DNA of 37,057 bases. Source: Candidatus Pacearchaeota archaeon (GTDB taxonomy: Archaea; Nanobdellota; Nanobdellia; Pacearchaeales; GW2011-AR1). Location: assembly GCA_018303945.1 (NCBI GenBank), contig JAGVXD010000006.1:1-37057 (forward strand). The letters are read 5' to 3'. Below are positions 18,464 to 27,796 of this stretch, piece after piece. The notes beneath the pieces were generated by a model. That model saw only the letters and a program-made list of their open reading frames with translations. It was not told where the DNA came from and made no database searches. Position numbers and translations under genes: made by a program. The first letter of the stretch is position 1, and each line of letters starts with the position of its first letter.

Positions 18464-21400
18464 ATGGTGGGTAAATATTCGCGTTTGTCCTTGCTTGCAG
18501 CGTTTTCTATAGTTTTTATTCTGGCTATTGCAGGATTTGCTTCTGCAATGAATGCAAACTTTACTATAAATAATCCATCTAGTTTTTACAACTTTGGACA
18601 AAATGACACTTTTAATTTTTCTATTGGAGCAATGACTGAAAATATTACTCATGTTGTAATATTGTTTACTTCTACCGATGCCGACCCGGATATATTTGTT
18701 GTGGATGGTAATGGAACGACAGCAAGCAACATAACATTTAGGAATGCAAGCAGTGATGCTGGGGCGTCTACGACTATTAATTTGACGTTTGAAAACACAA
18801 CTGCTGCAGGAATTATTCCAAATGGGACGACAAGAAACTTTTGGATTACTGTCAGGTCAAGGTCTAACTCGCAATCTGCAATGGCATTTACTATAAATAC
18901 AACTGGAATAACTGGAGCTACCAATTTAAGCGTTACTTCTTCTCTGCAATTCTATCCTGCTTTTGCATTTACAGGATATGTAAGAAATGAAACTGGATGT
19001 TCAACCTGCTGGCAAAACGGCACAAATGTTACAATTTATGGCATAACTCGTGACCCTACTGGAGGTCCTTCCACTTCTGCGGCATTGTCCTCCACAATGA
19101 CTAATTTATCGGGATACTTTAGACTTGCAAACGTAAACGCTTCCCCTAACTTCCAAGGATACCAGCTTAAGACAATTTTCTATAATGTTAGTGGGCTTGC
19201 AACTAAAACTGGAATGCCCTTGCCTGAATTTCCTTCTTTCATGTATTATAATAGCCGAGGCGGCGGAGAAGGAGGAGAAGAGATGTTTGATATGACTCTT
19301 AATGGTGGAACATTCTATCTTCAACCGGGGTTCACAATCAATCTGACTGCGACTAACGGCACCTCTAACGTCTCATTTGGATATGAAGTTATAGATAATG
19401 CTCTTGGTTTCCCTGTTGAAAGCCAGTTCCAGAAGAAAACTTACAATGAAGTTATTGTCCTACCTGCTAATAGAGCATATACTATCTCATTCTTTAGGAT
19501 GTTTTCCTTCCCGGGAAGTTCATTTGGATACTTAATGGACCCTACTGCGTGTGATATGAATAATCTAAGCAGAAGAGACAATATGAATGACAGCACATGT
19601 CCTGCACCACCTAAAGCATACAACATTAACAAGTCAACTGCTGTTGGGGGGGCAGTAATACAAACAAACCAAAGTCTGGTAATGAGAAAAACAACAATTC
19701 ACGGATGCATAAATGTCCAAGCAGGAGCTAATAACAGCGACATTAATATTACGAGTATTTCAATAAAAATGTTGCCTTGGACCACGGATACTGGAAGCTT
19801 TGTCCCTCCAAGAAGTGGAGATGATGGTTCAATAAATCTTACGAGAGACATTAATATTACATATCCTGGATGTTTTGCATATTATAACTTTTCACTCTTG
19901 AATCAAACTGGATATATGCTAGAATTTTATGCAGGAAATGCCTCGCTGGGCAATGCTTCTGCCAATCCTGCAGCAGCAAACAATCTTGCTGCTTTCCAAA
20001 ACCTAACAACTAATGATAATCTTGAGGTTAATGTAACTCTATACAAACTTGCAGGAAACTTTTATAACACAAACACCAGCGGAGTATCTGTAAACACTTC
20101 TTTAATGAAGGTAAATATAATCAACTCTACCGGAGGACTTGTAACAACTAATGTTAATGTAAACCTCAAGGTCAGAAATAGGGCAGCTGGAATAGGGACT
20201 GTTTATTATATTGTTGATTCGCAGAGTATTTCAAATGGGACATTCTATGTGCCAGTATTAAACAATTCCAATTATGCTAAAGTTATGGTATTTTCACAGA
20301 ACGGTCCTCCTAGAGAGACTTCAATGAACTTAAGTGCTTCAGAAATAAATATAACTGTACGCTCAATGGGTATGGAGAAAGGATTTAGAAAATTCCAAGA
20401 TAATGGAACACTTGACACTGTAAATACTACGAGTACGCCTATTCAAATGAGATTCTTGCAGACTACTCCAGAGTGTAGTATTCCGGATGCACCATCATCT
20501 TGTGAAATTACAAATATGAGTGCCGGAAACTTCAATCCCTTAAAGGCATTGCTGGCAGGAAAAGTAAACATGGAAATAAAAATTACTTCCACGAATGTTT
20601 CATTGATATTTCATGATTATGATATGATGTCTGCTAAACAACCACCTATGGAATCTATCCTGGAAGAGAATGCTTCGGCAAGAACAAATGAGGCAGGCAC
20701 ATCTGTTCAAGAAACTTGGAACTTTGGAAGCTTTGCTCCGGCTGACTCTTATACGAACGTAACAATAATTATTCCTTATTCGGACAGCTCTAGCGCATCT
20801 ACTTACTTAAATGACAGCGCGGCAGCCAATCTTTCCATTCCATTATTATATGATGAAAATTCCAACTTATTATATAATTCAAGTCGTGGAGATGTTCCGG
20901 CTAACCTAACTGAAGATTTCTTAGAATATAATAATTCATTCTACAGGGCACTTATTAATTCAACTAATGGAATAAATGTAAGCAAGGAAGATATAAGCAG
21001 TGTTGCATTCATGAATACTTCTGCTAACTATTTGGCATTGAAAGTTCCTCACTTCTCGACTATAGGTGCTGTTGTTTCAGGCTCTGCACTTGCCACTACT
21101 TCAAGTTCTACAACGAGCACGAGCACAAGCAGTGGAAGTGGAAGTGGAAGTGGAACAACATCATCATATTGGCAAAATACTTTTGCTAAAGATGATAAAG
21201 AACTAAGTGTACTTGCTTCTATAAACCAGTTGTTGCGTATTCGTGAGCGTGTAAGCATTAAAGTAAATAGTGAAACACACCATGTTGGAGTTGTAGAATT
21301 AAGTTCCACCAGCGCAACAGTAAATATTTCATCTATCCCTCAACAAGCAGTATTAAAGACTGGAGAATCTGCCAAGTTTGACCTTACAAATGATAATTAC

Positions 21401-21730
21401 TATGATGTTCTTATAACGCTTAATTCAATTGTAAGTAGCTATGGGACGAAAGCCAACTTAACAATTGCTTCTATTCGTGAAATGAAGCCTTCAGCCAATG
21501 CCGGAACAACTGATAGTGTGGAAGATCCTTCTGAAGATGCAACAAATTCAATTTCACAACCACAAGGGCTTATCGTTGATAAGAAAATGCCTACCACGGT
21601 ATGGATAATTGTCATAATAATTGTGCTTGTTGCATTGGCGGTGGTTTACTATTTTGTATGGGGAAAAGATAAAGATATAAGGTCTCGAGTAAAAATAGGT
21701 CAGCACAGCAAAGATATAAAAGTGCATTAA
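18464..21730 (+). CDS. Large surface (S-layer/adhesin-like) glycoprotein with Ser/Thr/Gly linker and C-terminal TM anchor
   Basis: Signal peptide (LSLLAAFSIVFILAIAGFASA), many N-x-S/T sequons, TTSSSTTSTSTSSGSGSGSGTTSS linker, C-terminal TM VWIIVIIIVLVALAVVYYFVW; TATA-like TTTATAAA near 18428. Confidence 0.8.
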   Translation: MVGKYSRLSLLAAFSIVFILAIAGFASAMNANFTINNPSSFYNFGQNDTFNFSIGAMTENITHVVILFTSTDADPDIFVVDGNGTTASNITFRNASSDAGASTTINLTFENTTAAGIIPNGTTRNFWITVRSRSNSQSAMAFTINTTGITGATNLSVTSSLQFYPAFAFTGYVRNETGCSTCWQNGTNVTIYGITRDPTGGPSTSAALSSTMTNLSGYFRLANVNASPNFQGYQLKTIFYNVSGLATKTGMPLPEFPSFMYYNSRGGGEGGEEMFDMTLNGGTFYLQPGFTINLTATNGTSNVSFGYEVIDNALGFPVESQFQKKTYNEVIVLPANRAYTISFFRMFSFPGSSFGYLMDPTACDMNNLSRRDNMNDSTCPAPPKAYNINKSTAVGGAVIQTNQSLVMRKTTIHGCINVQAGANNSDINITSISIKMLPWTTDTGSFVPPRSGDDGSINLTRDINITYPGCFAYYNFSLLNQTGYMLEFYAGNASLGNASANPAAANNLAAFQNLTTNDNLEVNVTLYKLAGNFYNTNTSGVSVNTSLMKVNIINSTGGLVTTNVNVNLKVRNRAAGIGTVYYIVDSQSISNGTFYVPVLNNSNYAKVMVFSQNGPPRETSMNLSASEINITVRSMGMEKGFRKFQDNGTLDTVNTTSTPIQMRFLQTTPECSIPDAPSSCEITNMSAGNFNPLKALLAGKVNMEIKITSTNVSLIFHDYDMMSAKQPPMESILEENASARTNEAGTSVQETWNFGSFAPADSYTNVTIIIPYSDSSSASTYLNDSAAANLSIPLLYDENSNLLYNSSRGDVPANLTEDFLEYNNSFYRALINSTNGINVSKEDISSVAFMNTSANYLALKVPHFSTIGAVVSGSALATTSSSTTSTSTSSGSGSGSGTTSSYWQNTFAKDDKELSVLASINQLLRIRERVSIKVNSETHHVGVVELSSTSATVNISSIPQQAVLKTGESAKFDLTNDNYYDVLITLNSIVSSYGTKANLTIASIREMKPSANAGTTDSVEDPSEDATNSISQPQGLIVDKKMPTTVWIIVIIIVLVALAVVYYFVWGKDKDIRSRVKIGQHSKDIKVH

Positions 21731-21733
21731 AAG

Positions 21734-21940
21734 ATGAAGTCTGGAAATAGAAGGTCATTTCGCTCCGTATTTGACAGCATACCTCCCTTTCTCACAATAT
21801 TCCTTGCGGCGCTTATTATTTTAATAGTTGGAGTAAGCATAGCACAGTTATTTATTCTTGCATTGATTGGAGGGTTTATTGTTTTTGTCTTTGTAGTTTT
21901 AGGTGCAGTTTGGCTATGGTTTAAGCAGGCAGAGCATTGA
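21734..21940 (+). CDS. Small two-TM membrane protein
   Basis: 68 aa; PFLTIFLAALIILIVGVSIAQLFILALIGGFIVFVFVVLGAVWLW. Confidence 0.65.
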   Translation: MKSGNRRSFRSVFDSIPPFLTIFLAALIILIVGVSIAQLFILALIGGFIVFVFVVLGAVWLWFKQAEH

Positions 21941-21981
21941 AGAGAGCAAAAACCTTTAAATCCTGCACTTCTGTGTATTTG

Positions 21982-23814
21982 ATGCAAAAAGAGATACTTA
22001 AAATTATAAAAGAGAATGGACTTACTCCTTTCAATAAAAATAAAAATTCCAATCGTGGCAAGCTGAGGGATATTTTTAAGCCTCAAATTGTAAACTATCA
22101 TAGTGAGCTAGGGGGTATTGCACCCAGTTTGAGCAATAAAAAGACGATAAGAGCTAAAAAAGAAAACTCTTTCAAAACTGCGGAAGCCAGACTGGTTTAC
22201 AACAAAGTAGTGAATGAGATTAATTCTTATTTTATATTTCCAGACACTTCAAAAATTATTAATCTTCTTGGTACGTGCACTGAATGGGAAGAAATAAGAA
22301 AAAGACAGAAATTCTTCTCTGATAACTCTAAGTTAGATATGAGCTATATTCTTGAAAGAATAAGTATTCCAAAGCCTATCTGGAAACCTTCGTATAGTGT
22401 TGTAGTTGTGACTGAAAATGAGCAGACATTTGTCAGTTTGAAATCTCTTTCGTGTCCGGTATTATTTATAACGGGTGAGGACGATGTCAGAGATTTACAG
22501 AATTATGAGCTTATACAAATGATTGATTGTGATAAGTTTGAAGGCATTATTGAGAGTTTACCGCAAGCAATAAAAATAGCGGGCCTGGAGAGCGTATTTC
22601 CTGAAAGATATCTTATGATTCTGTCTGGATGGAAAGAGAACTTGGCTCTTCTAAAAAGTTCAAATCTTCCTGAAGAAATAAAAGAATCTGTTAATGAGCT
22701 GAACGAACTCACAAGAATATTAGAGAGTGAAAATGGAGATGTTGTATCCTTAGAAAAAGCGCAGGAGGAACTGGAAAGAATAAATGGGGAAGTATTTAAG
22801 CAATTAGAGAATATAACTTTGAAAGGGGAATCTTTGAAAACCATTTTTAATAAGGGGGGCCTTCCTAAAGAGGTTAATGATATAATTAAAGAATGTGTTG
22901 GCAAATCAATCCTTCCTGAAGAAGTTTTTGTATATTCTATCCCTCTTGGACTTGATGAAAACGAACTTCGTAAGTTAATATTCTTTAAGGAGTCAAGAAA
23001 GAACAGTGAAGCCTCAATTAAGATTCAAAAAGCCAGCCATATTCTTAGAGAAATACCTGAAAAATTGCAAAATCTGGCTGATAATCTAATACTTTCTGAT
23101 TTTATTAATGGAATATCCTCTTTCATGAAGAGACAAGAAATATTTCCTAAAGAATCGGAAGATATATGGATAAATAACTCCAGTAATTTATTTTTATCTC
23201 CGGCACAGCCAATATCTTTTCATCTGAATAAAGAAAATAGATGCTCTATATTGACTGGGGCCAATAGCGGAGGCAAGACGACCTTGCTAGAGCACATTAT
23301 CCAGATAATCTCCGTCTCATTGCTTGGCTTGCCCTGTAAGGGAGAAGTTTCTCTCCCGGTCTTCTCAAGCATATATTATTTTGCAAAAAACCGAGGCTCT
23401 GCCACTCGAGGAGCTTTTGAAACTCTTCTTACTCAATTTTCAAGCATATCCGGAGACAAGAAAACATTGATTCTTGCTGATGAGATAGAATCAGTTACGG
23501 AACCTGGAGTGGCGGGTAAGATAATATCTCTTACTGCTTCCTATTTCATAAAGAAAGAATGTTTTTTAGTTATAGCGACGCATTTAGGTCATGAAATAAA
23601 AGAAAATCTTCCTGTGTCTGCGCGCATTGATGGAATAGAAGCAAGAGGATTAGATGAAGACTATAATCTTATTGTTGATCATAGCCCCGTTCTTGGAAAA
23701 TTAGCTAACTCCACGCCGGAGCTGATTATTGAAAAGTTAGCAAAGATTCAGCCTGAAGAATATCTAGTTCATCTCTCAAAGTCGCTGGAAGAAATGAGAA
23801 ATTGTTTAATTTAA
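21982..23814 (+). CDS. MutS-family (MutS2/archaeal MutS-related) ATPase
   Basis: Walker A LTGANSGGKTTLLEHI, GATRGAFETLL-like region, DEIESVTEPG, ATHLGHEI. Start revised to 21982 because CTTTAAATC near 21955 is a TATA ~25 nt upstream and the 21937 start is TTG. Confidence 0.85.
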   Translation: MQKEILKIIKENGLTPFNKNKNSNRGKLRDIFKPQIVNYHSELGGIAPSLSNKKTIRAKKENSFKTAEARLVYNKVVNEINSYFIFPDTSKIINLLGTCTEWEEIRKRQKFFSDNSKLDMSYILERISIPKPIWKPSYSVVVVTENEQTFVSLKSLSCPVLFITGEDDVRDLQNYELIQMIDCDKFEGIIESLPQAIKIAGLESVFPERYLMILSGWKENLALLKSSNLPEEIKESVNELNELTRILESENGDVVSLEKAQEELERINGEVFKQLENITLKGESLKTIFNKGGLPKEVNDIIKECVGKSILPEEVFVYSIPLGLDENELRKLIFFKESRKNSEASIKIQKASHILREIPEKLQNLADNLILSDFINGISSFMKRQEIFPKESEDIWINNSSNLFLSPAQPISFHLNKENRCSILTGANSGGKTTLLEHIIQIISVSLLGLPCKGEVSLPVFSSIYYFAKNRGSATRGAFETLLTQFSSISGDKKTLILADEIESVTEPGVAGKIISLTASYFIKKECFLVIATHLGHEIKENLPVSARIDGIEARGLDEDYNLIVDHSPVLGKLANSTPELIIEKLAKIQPEEYLVHLSKSLEEMRNCLI

Positions 23815-23854
23815 GACAAATCCTACTTATATCAATCAATAATTATTCTTACAT

Positions 23855-24457
23855 ATGAGAGCTAATACATTCTTGGTAGTCATGCTCGCAAGCTGTATTC
23901 TTTTACTGTCAGGAATACGGGCAGATGCCTATGGAAGTTTATTTGTAGATAATGATATAATTGTAGGTGATAATGACAGCGAAGAAACTTCAATGGAAAC
24001 AGGCGTGGAAGTAGATTTTGATGCTGAAGCGACAAGCAACTTAAAGGAAGATGAATCAAATTCAGAGAGAATATACTTAATTGGTGGCTCTAATAAAACT
24101 AAGACTTTATTAATTGGAAATATAGAAGCAACCACTGAACTAGATATTGAGGTAGAGCCGTTTAATGGAAGCACTTCGGTAGTTGTTTCCTTAAATTCTA
24201 AGAAAGTTAAAGTGATTAATCCTGAAGAAGCTTATATTACGGGAAAAAGTGCTTTGAATGCTTCATGTGAAAGAGGATGTTCTATTGAATTAAAATTAGA
24301 AAACAAAAACGATTTATTATATGTATTTTACAATAATAAGGGGGTTGTATTGCTTAAATTTATGCCTTTAACTATAAGCGAAAAGGCAATTATTAATGCT
24401 GAAAGTGGGGTAGTTATAGATGTTAAAAAGCCCTGGTGGATGAGATTTTCTTCATAA
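23855..24457 (+). CDS. Secreted protein of unknown function
   Basis: Signal peptide TFLVVMLASCILLLSGIRADA; no recognised domain. Confidence 0.6.
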   Translation: MRANTFLVVMLASCILLLSGIRADAYGSLFVDNDIIVGDNDSEETSMETGVEVDFDAEATSNLKEDESNSERIYLIGGSNKTKTLLIGNIEATTELDIEVEPFNGSTSVVVSLNSKKVKVINPEEAYITGKSALNASCERGCSIELKLENKNDLLYVFYNNKGVVLLKFMPLTISEKAIINAESGVVIDVKKPWWMRFSS

Positions 24458-24746
24458 GCTGAAATGAGGTCTTAATACTGGTATTATTCTGATTTCTATG
24501 ATTCGGATAGGCCTTCTGCCGTTTTACGGACTTGTGTTGAAGGCCTTGAAGAATCAATTTCCTTAAGGAGCATTAAACCCAAAAGAGGAGGCTTAATCAA
24601 ACAAGAAGTAGGATCAAACGTCCCCTTGTGGGAAAAAGAGGTGATAATATATTTAGAAGAGGTAAGTATTTAAATCTTTCTATTAATGCGAACTTATTGG
24701 AAATTATGGCAAACTGTGACTAATTAAACGAACTTATGGGCTGAAT

Positions 24747-25073
24747 CTATAAGTGGGGGTTATCCCGAAGAAGCTTTGAGGTTAGAAGAATAATGATTAA
24801 GCTGATTAATGTAATAAATCCTGAAGTCAGAATGCTCAATGCCGCACTACTTTGGATATGTGTAAGACGCTGGACGAAATCCTGTGCTGTATCAAAAACT
24901 GTCTGACGCCAAGTAAATGCGATAGTAAAACCTAGTGTTACAACTATAATTAGTCTTAGTTCTTTTTTAAATTCGCGACGAAAATTATCCCCCCATGCCA
25001 GAAATTCACCTAATTTACTATGCATATTTCTATATTGAAATACTTGTTTAAAAATATGATGTTTTCTCAACAA
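24747..25073 (-). CDS. Two-TM membrane protein (possibly DUF5654-like)
   Basis: EFKKELRLIIVVTLGFTIAFTWRQTVFD...LSILTSGFITLISLIIILLTSKLL. Confidence 0.55.
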   Translation of the reverse strand: MLRKHHIFKQVFQYRNMHSKLGEFLAWGDNFRREFKKELRLIIVVTLGFTIAFTWRQTVFDTAQDFVQRLTHIQSSAALSILTSGFITLISLIIILLTSKLLRDNPHL

Positions 25074-25116
25074 GGGACAAGAATTATAAAGTTAAGATAT
25101 ATTGAAATAACATAAG

Positions 25117-25824
25117 ATGAAAAAGAAAATTCTTAGTTTGTTAATTGCTCCATTTATATATTCTGCTAGCTCGCAGATAAGAATAAACGAAATTGTTACA
25201 AATCCTCAACAAGACCATAACGCTAGCGGGAGTGTGACAGATACCGATGAGTATTTAGAGTTATTTAATTATTCTGGCCAGCCCAATAGCTTGCAAGGAT
25301 GGAGACTTGAATTAATAGATACTACTCCTGAAAGCATTAGTTTAAGCAATATTATAATCAATCCTGGAGAGTTTTATGTTGTTCAGAATCCCCGAGGAGA
25401 GCAGAATAATAATGGGAGAGTTGAATTATATGATAGCTTAAGCAATTTAGTTGATTCTGTGAGTTATGGAACATGGTTGGGGGCTACAGTCACTAATGCC
25501 AACGCTACCGGATTGTTTAATGAGTCTTTATCGAGGTATCCTGACGGAAGCACTAATTGGGTAAAAACCTATGCTTCAAGAGGGAGAACAAATTTTCCTT
25601 CTCCAGAGGAAAGGACAATGCTTTATATTTTTAGAGAGCAAGATGGAAATAAAGTGGGTATTGAAGTAATTGGAGCATCTCAAAGAGAAAGTGTTTTACA
25701 GACAATCAATTCTCTTTCTGATACTAACTGGACGGATATATACACGAACAGAATGCCATTTAGATTTACAAATGACTCTTTCTCTCAAAGATTTTACAGA
25801 ACAAGAGAAGAGTATCTCCGATAA
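25117..25824 (+). CDS. Secreted lamin-tail-domain (LTD) protein
   Basis: Signal peptide; RINEIVTNP...DEYLELFNYSGQPNSLQGWRLEL...SNIIINPGEFYVVQN...LVDSVSYG. Confidence 0.8.
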   Translation: MKKKILSLLIAPFIYSASSQIRINEIVTNPQQDHNASGSVTDTDEYLELFNYSGQPNSLQGWRLELIDTTPESISLSNIIINPGEFYVVQNPRGEQNNNGRVELYDSLSNLVDSVSYGTWLGATVTNANATGLFNESLSRYPDGSTNWVKTYASRGRTNFPSPEERTMLYIFREQDGNKVGIEVIGASQRESVLQTINSLSDTNWTDIYTNRMPFRFTNDSFSQRFYRTREEYLR

Positions 25825-25888
25825 GATTTAACATGAATATATTATAATATAAAAGTTTAAGAACTTCTAAACTTCTCTAAAAAGTACA

Positions 25889-26311
25889 ATGAATAGAAGA
25901 AGAATTGCTCCCACTTTTATGTTGCCTTCTGAATTTCCAGATCCGGATGTAAGAGATATTTATGTTGTTCTTCGTGGAGGAATAGATAATGTTTGTGTTA
26001 CTTCCGCTCAAGAATTTAAATGCCCTGGCGATCTATTCTATCTATTTCCTAATTCTCTGTCGTATGAAGGAACATTGAGGTGTTATAGAACAGATGACAA
26101 TTCACTGATTGAGCCACTTTTAAGACAGCTAGTAGAGAGAAATAATGGTTTTGTTGATTGGACTATGGTTCTTGATCAAGGACAAGCGGCATATTGTGCT
26201 CTCAAAGAACAACTTGCAGGCAAAAAGTGCATGGGAGCAATTCTTAGATTTACTAATGAAGGTGAATTGTATCTCCCAAGAAAAGAGAAAGTAGAGATTT
26301 TATCTTCTTAA
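25889..26311 (+). CDS. Hypothetical protein
   Basis: Uninterrupted 140-aa ORF with normal composition; no domain recognised. Confidence 0.5.
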   Translation: MNRRRIAPTFMLPSEFPDPDVRDIYVVLRGGIDNVCVTSAQEFKCPGDLFYLFPNSLSYEGTLRCYRTDDNSLIEPLLRQLVERNNGFVDWTMVLDQGQAAYCALKEQLAGKKCMGAILRFTNEGELYLPRKEKVEILSS

Positions 26312-26407
26312 CCCTCCGCCAACTCAAAACATTTTCTTAGCTAGTTTGTGCTTCCTCTTTAAGTCAATTATAACAGTAAATCTTCTGATTAATACGAACT
26401 TATTACT

Positions 26408-26443
26408 ATGCTGAAAGATTTAAGCGAAAGGAAAAAGATTACG
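26408..26443 (+). repeat. Short dispersed repeat, copy 1 (encodes MLKDLSERKKIT)
   Basis: ATGCTGAAAGATTTAAGCGAAAGGAAAAAGATTACG, nearly identical to 27454-27489; preceded by ATACGAACTTATT. Confidence 0.7.
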
Positions 26444-26846
26444 CCTTGGGTGTGACCCTGTACCCTTTCAACCGTTTTGGTTCTTCATAGTATCCAGAAT
26501 GTGTGTGTCTAGATTTTCTATGTCTTGTCCCTTCCACAATAATATCGATTTCGTCCACCATCTGTTGTTCGCTCAGATTCCTTAAAAGCGATTTAACGTG
26601 GCTCTCTAGAAAATTAGTATATTTTGGAGTGTCTTCTTTTAGAGCTACTAACCCTTTAGAAACTACTGAAAGAGGAAAATAACTTTCCCTATAATCTTGA
26701 TTTAAATCTCTAAGTCTTGCAAGAATAGTGTCTTCGTCCACTGAGTTCGCTATAGAGATTAGTTTAGTATCTTGAATAGATGGACTTAGTTGCAGCTTCT
26801 TCATTAATCTCTTATTTCTGGACAGTAGATAAACCTTTCTCTTCAA
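26439..26846 (-). CDS. Hypothetical protein
   Basis: 135-aa ORF; C-terminus basic (EEPKRLKGYRVTPKA); no domain recognised. Confidence 0.5.
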   Translation of the reverse strand: MKRKVYLLSRNKRLMKKLQLSPSIQDTKLISIANSVDEDTILARLRDLNQDYRESYFPLSVVSKGLVALKEDTPKYTNFLESHVKSLLRNLSEQQMVDEIDIIVEGTRHRKSRHTHSGYYEEPKRLKGYRVTPKA

Positions 26847-27136
26847 AAAATATGTGATTATGGGGCTTTAGAGGCAATTAATTACACATACCGATAAATC
26901 TGATAAATGCGAACTTTTTGGTTGAAAAAGGGCTCTAAACGGCGGTTAATGTATCTTATACGAACTTCTTCGTTGCTCGTGGAAGTAAGAATTAAACGAA
27001 TTTTGTAGTTCAATTTCGATAGGGGCTTTCGAAAGACTTATTAGTGATGGTGGTCCATCTTGGTTCAGTCCAGGTATATTGGCGCACTGAATAATCGATA
27101 TTGTCCCACCCATTTCTTATCATGTGAGAATGGGCT

Positions 27137-27186
27137 TCTTTCCATACTATTTTACTTTTCAGAAAAAGGGAAGTTTTATCCTGCAA
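27137..27186 (+). pseudogene. 50-bp fragment of the presenilin-like gene (inverted copy of 7070-7119)
   Basis: tctttccatactattttacttttcagaaaaagggaagttttatcctgcaa is identical to the reverse complement of 7070-7119; encodes LSILFYFSEKGKFYPA in both. Confidence 0.8.
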
Positions 27187-27283
27187 GTCCTCCGAAAACT
27201 AATATTGAGAACCCTAAGATTTCTCCAAGTGTTTTCGCATTGCTCATAGAAAAATAAAGAATAGGGAGTTTTTAATCTTTTCT

Positions 27284-27382
27284 GCCGGGCGCGTTCGGCT
27301 TAGAGAACCTCCTACGGGTTCCTCTCACCTCCAGCAACCTACCGAACGCAGTTGATGCCGGGCGCGTTCGGCGCTTCGCGCC
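27284..27382. repeat. GC-rich structured element with two identical 16-bp direct repeats (GCCGGGCGCGTTCGGC)
   Basis: Direct repeats at 27284-27299 and 27357-27372; complementary CCGAACGC at 27342-27349; hairpin GGCGC-TTC-GCGCC at 27370-27382. Confidence 0.75.
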
Positions 27383-27453
27383 TCACAAATTATTGAAGCT
27401 ATGATTTCTTAGATTAGAGCGGAAATTTAAATATTTAAACGAACTATATTTGG

Positions 27454-27489
27454 ATGCTGAAAGATTTAAGCGAAAGAAGAAAGATTACG
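27454..27489 (+). repeat. Short dispersed repeat, copy 2 (encodes MLKDLSERRKIT)
   Basis: ATGCTGAAAGATTTAAGCGAAAGAAGAAAGATTACG; preceded by TTTAAATATTTAAACGAACTATATT. Confidence 0.7.
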
Positions 27490-27590
27490 CTAAAGGGTTG
27501 TGAACATCTTATTGATTAAATAGGGCTGGCTAATTGGAACTTATGTCAAGAATGAAGGATGTTAGAAGAACGAGTAGGGTATATGATATA

Positions 27591-27722
27591 TTAAAATAGG
27601 GCTAAAATTCCTACGATTATCAGGTAAATTGCGACAACGTAGTTAAGAAAGCGAGGCCAGATTAAGATTATTATACCTGCAATTATGGCGAGAATTGCCG
27701 AGAGAGTTATTGCAAAAGCCAT
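27591..27722 (-). CDS. Small membrane protein, 43 aa, DUF3096-like
   Basis: Hand translation: MAFAITLSAILAIIAGIIILIWPRFLNYVVAIYLIIVGILALF*; resembles DUF3096. Confidence 0.7.
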   Translation of the reverse strand: MAFAITLSAILAIIAGIIILIWPRFLNYVVAIYLIIVGILALF

Positions 27723-27796
27723 GAGAAAATGAGGTAAAATGAAATTATAAACTAATGTTGTCGGTGTGAAGACTACGAAAAATGAAATTGTGGATG

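Noticed and set aside
18649-21309. Several 60-90 aa minus ORFs inside the 1088-aa gene
   Set aside because: Antisense shadows of a long Thr/Asn/Ser-rich CDS; no independent support
24476-24673. Open frame YYSDFYDSDRPSAVLRTCVEGLEESISLRSIKPKRGG...EEVSI without ATG
   Set aside because: No credible start codon or promoter; 65 codons is short enough to be chance or a decayed remnant; the nested hairpin is reported instead
27038-27085. Possible C/D box sRNA (GTGATGG...CACTGA)
   Set aside because: No clear C'/D' pair and box C is imperfect
27060-27257. 65-aa ORF as a functional protein
   Set aside because: Recognisable only over the 50-bp copied presenilin segment; flanks look random
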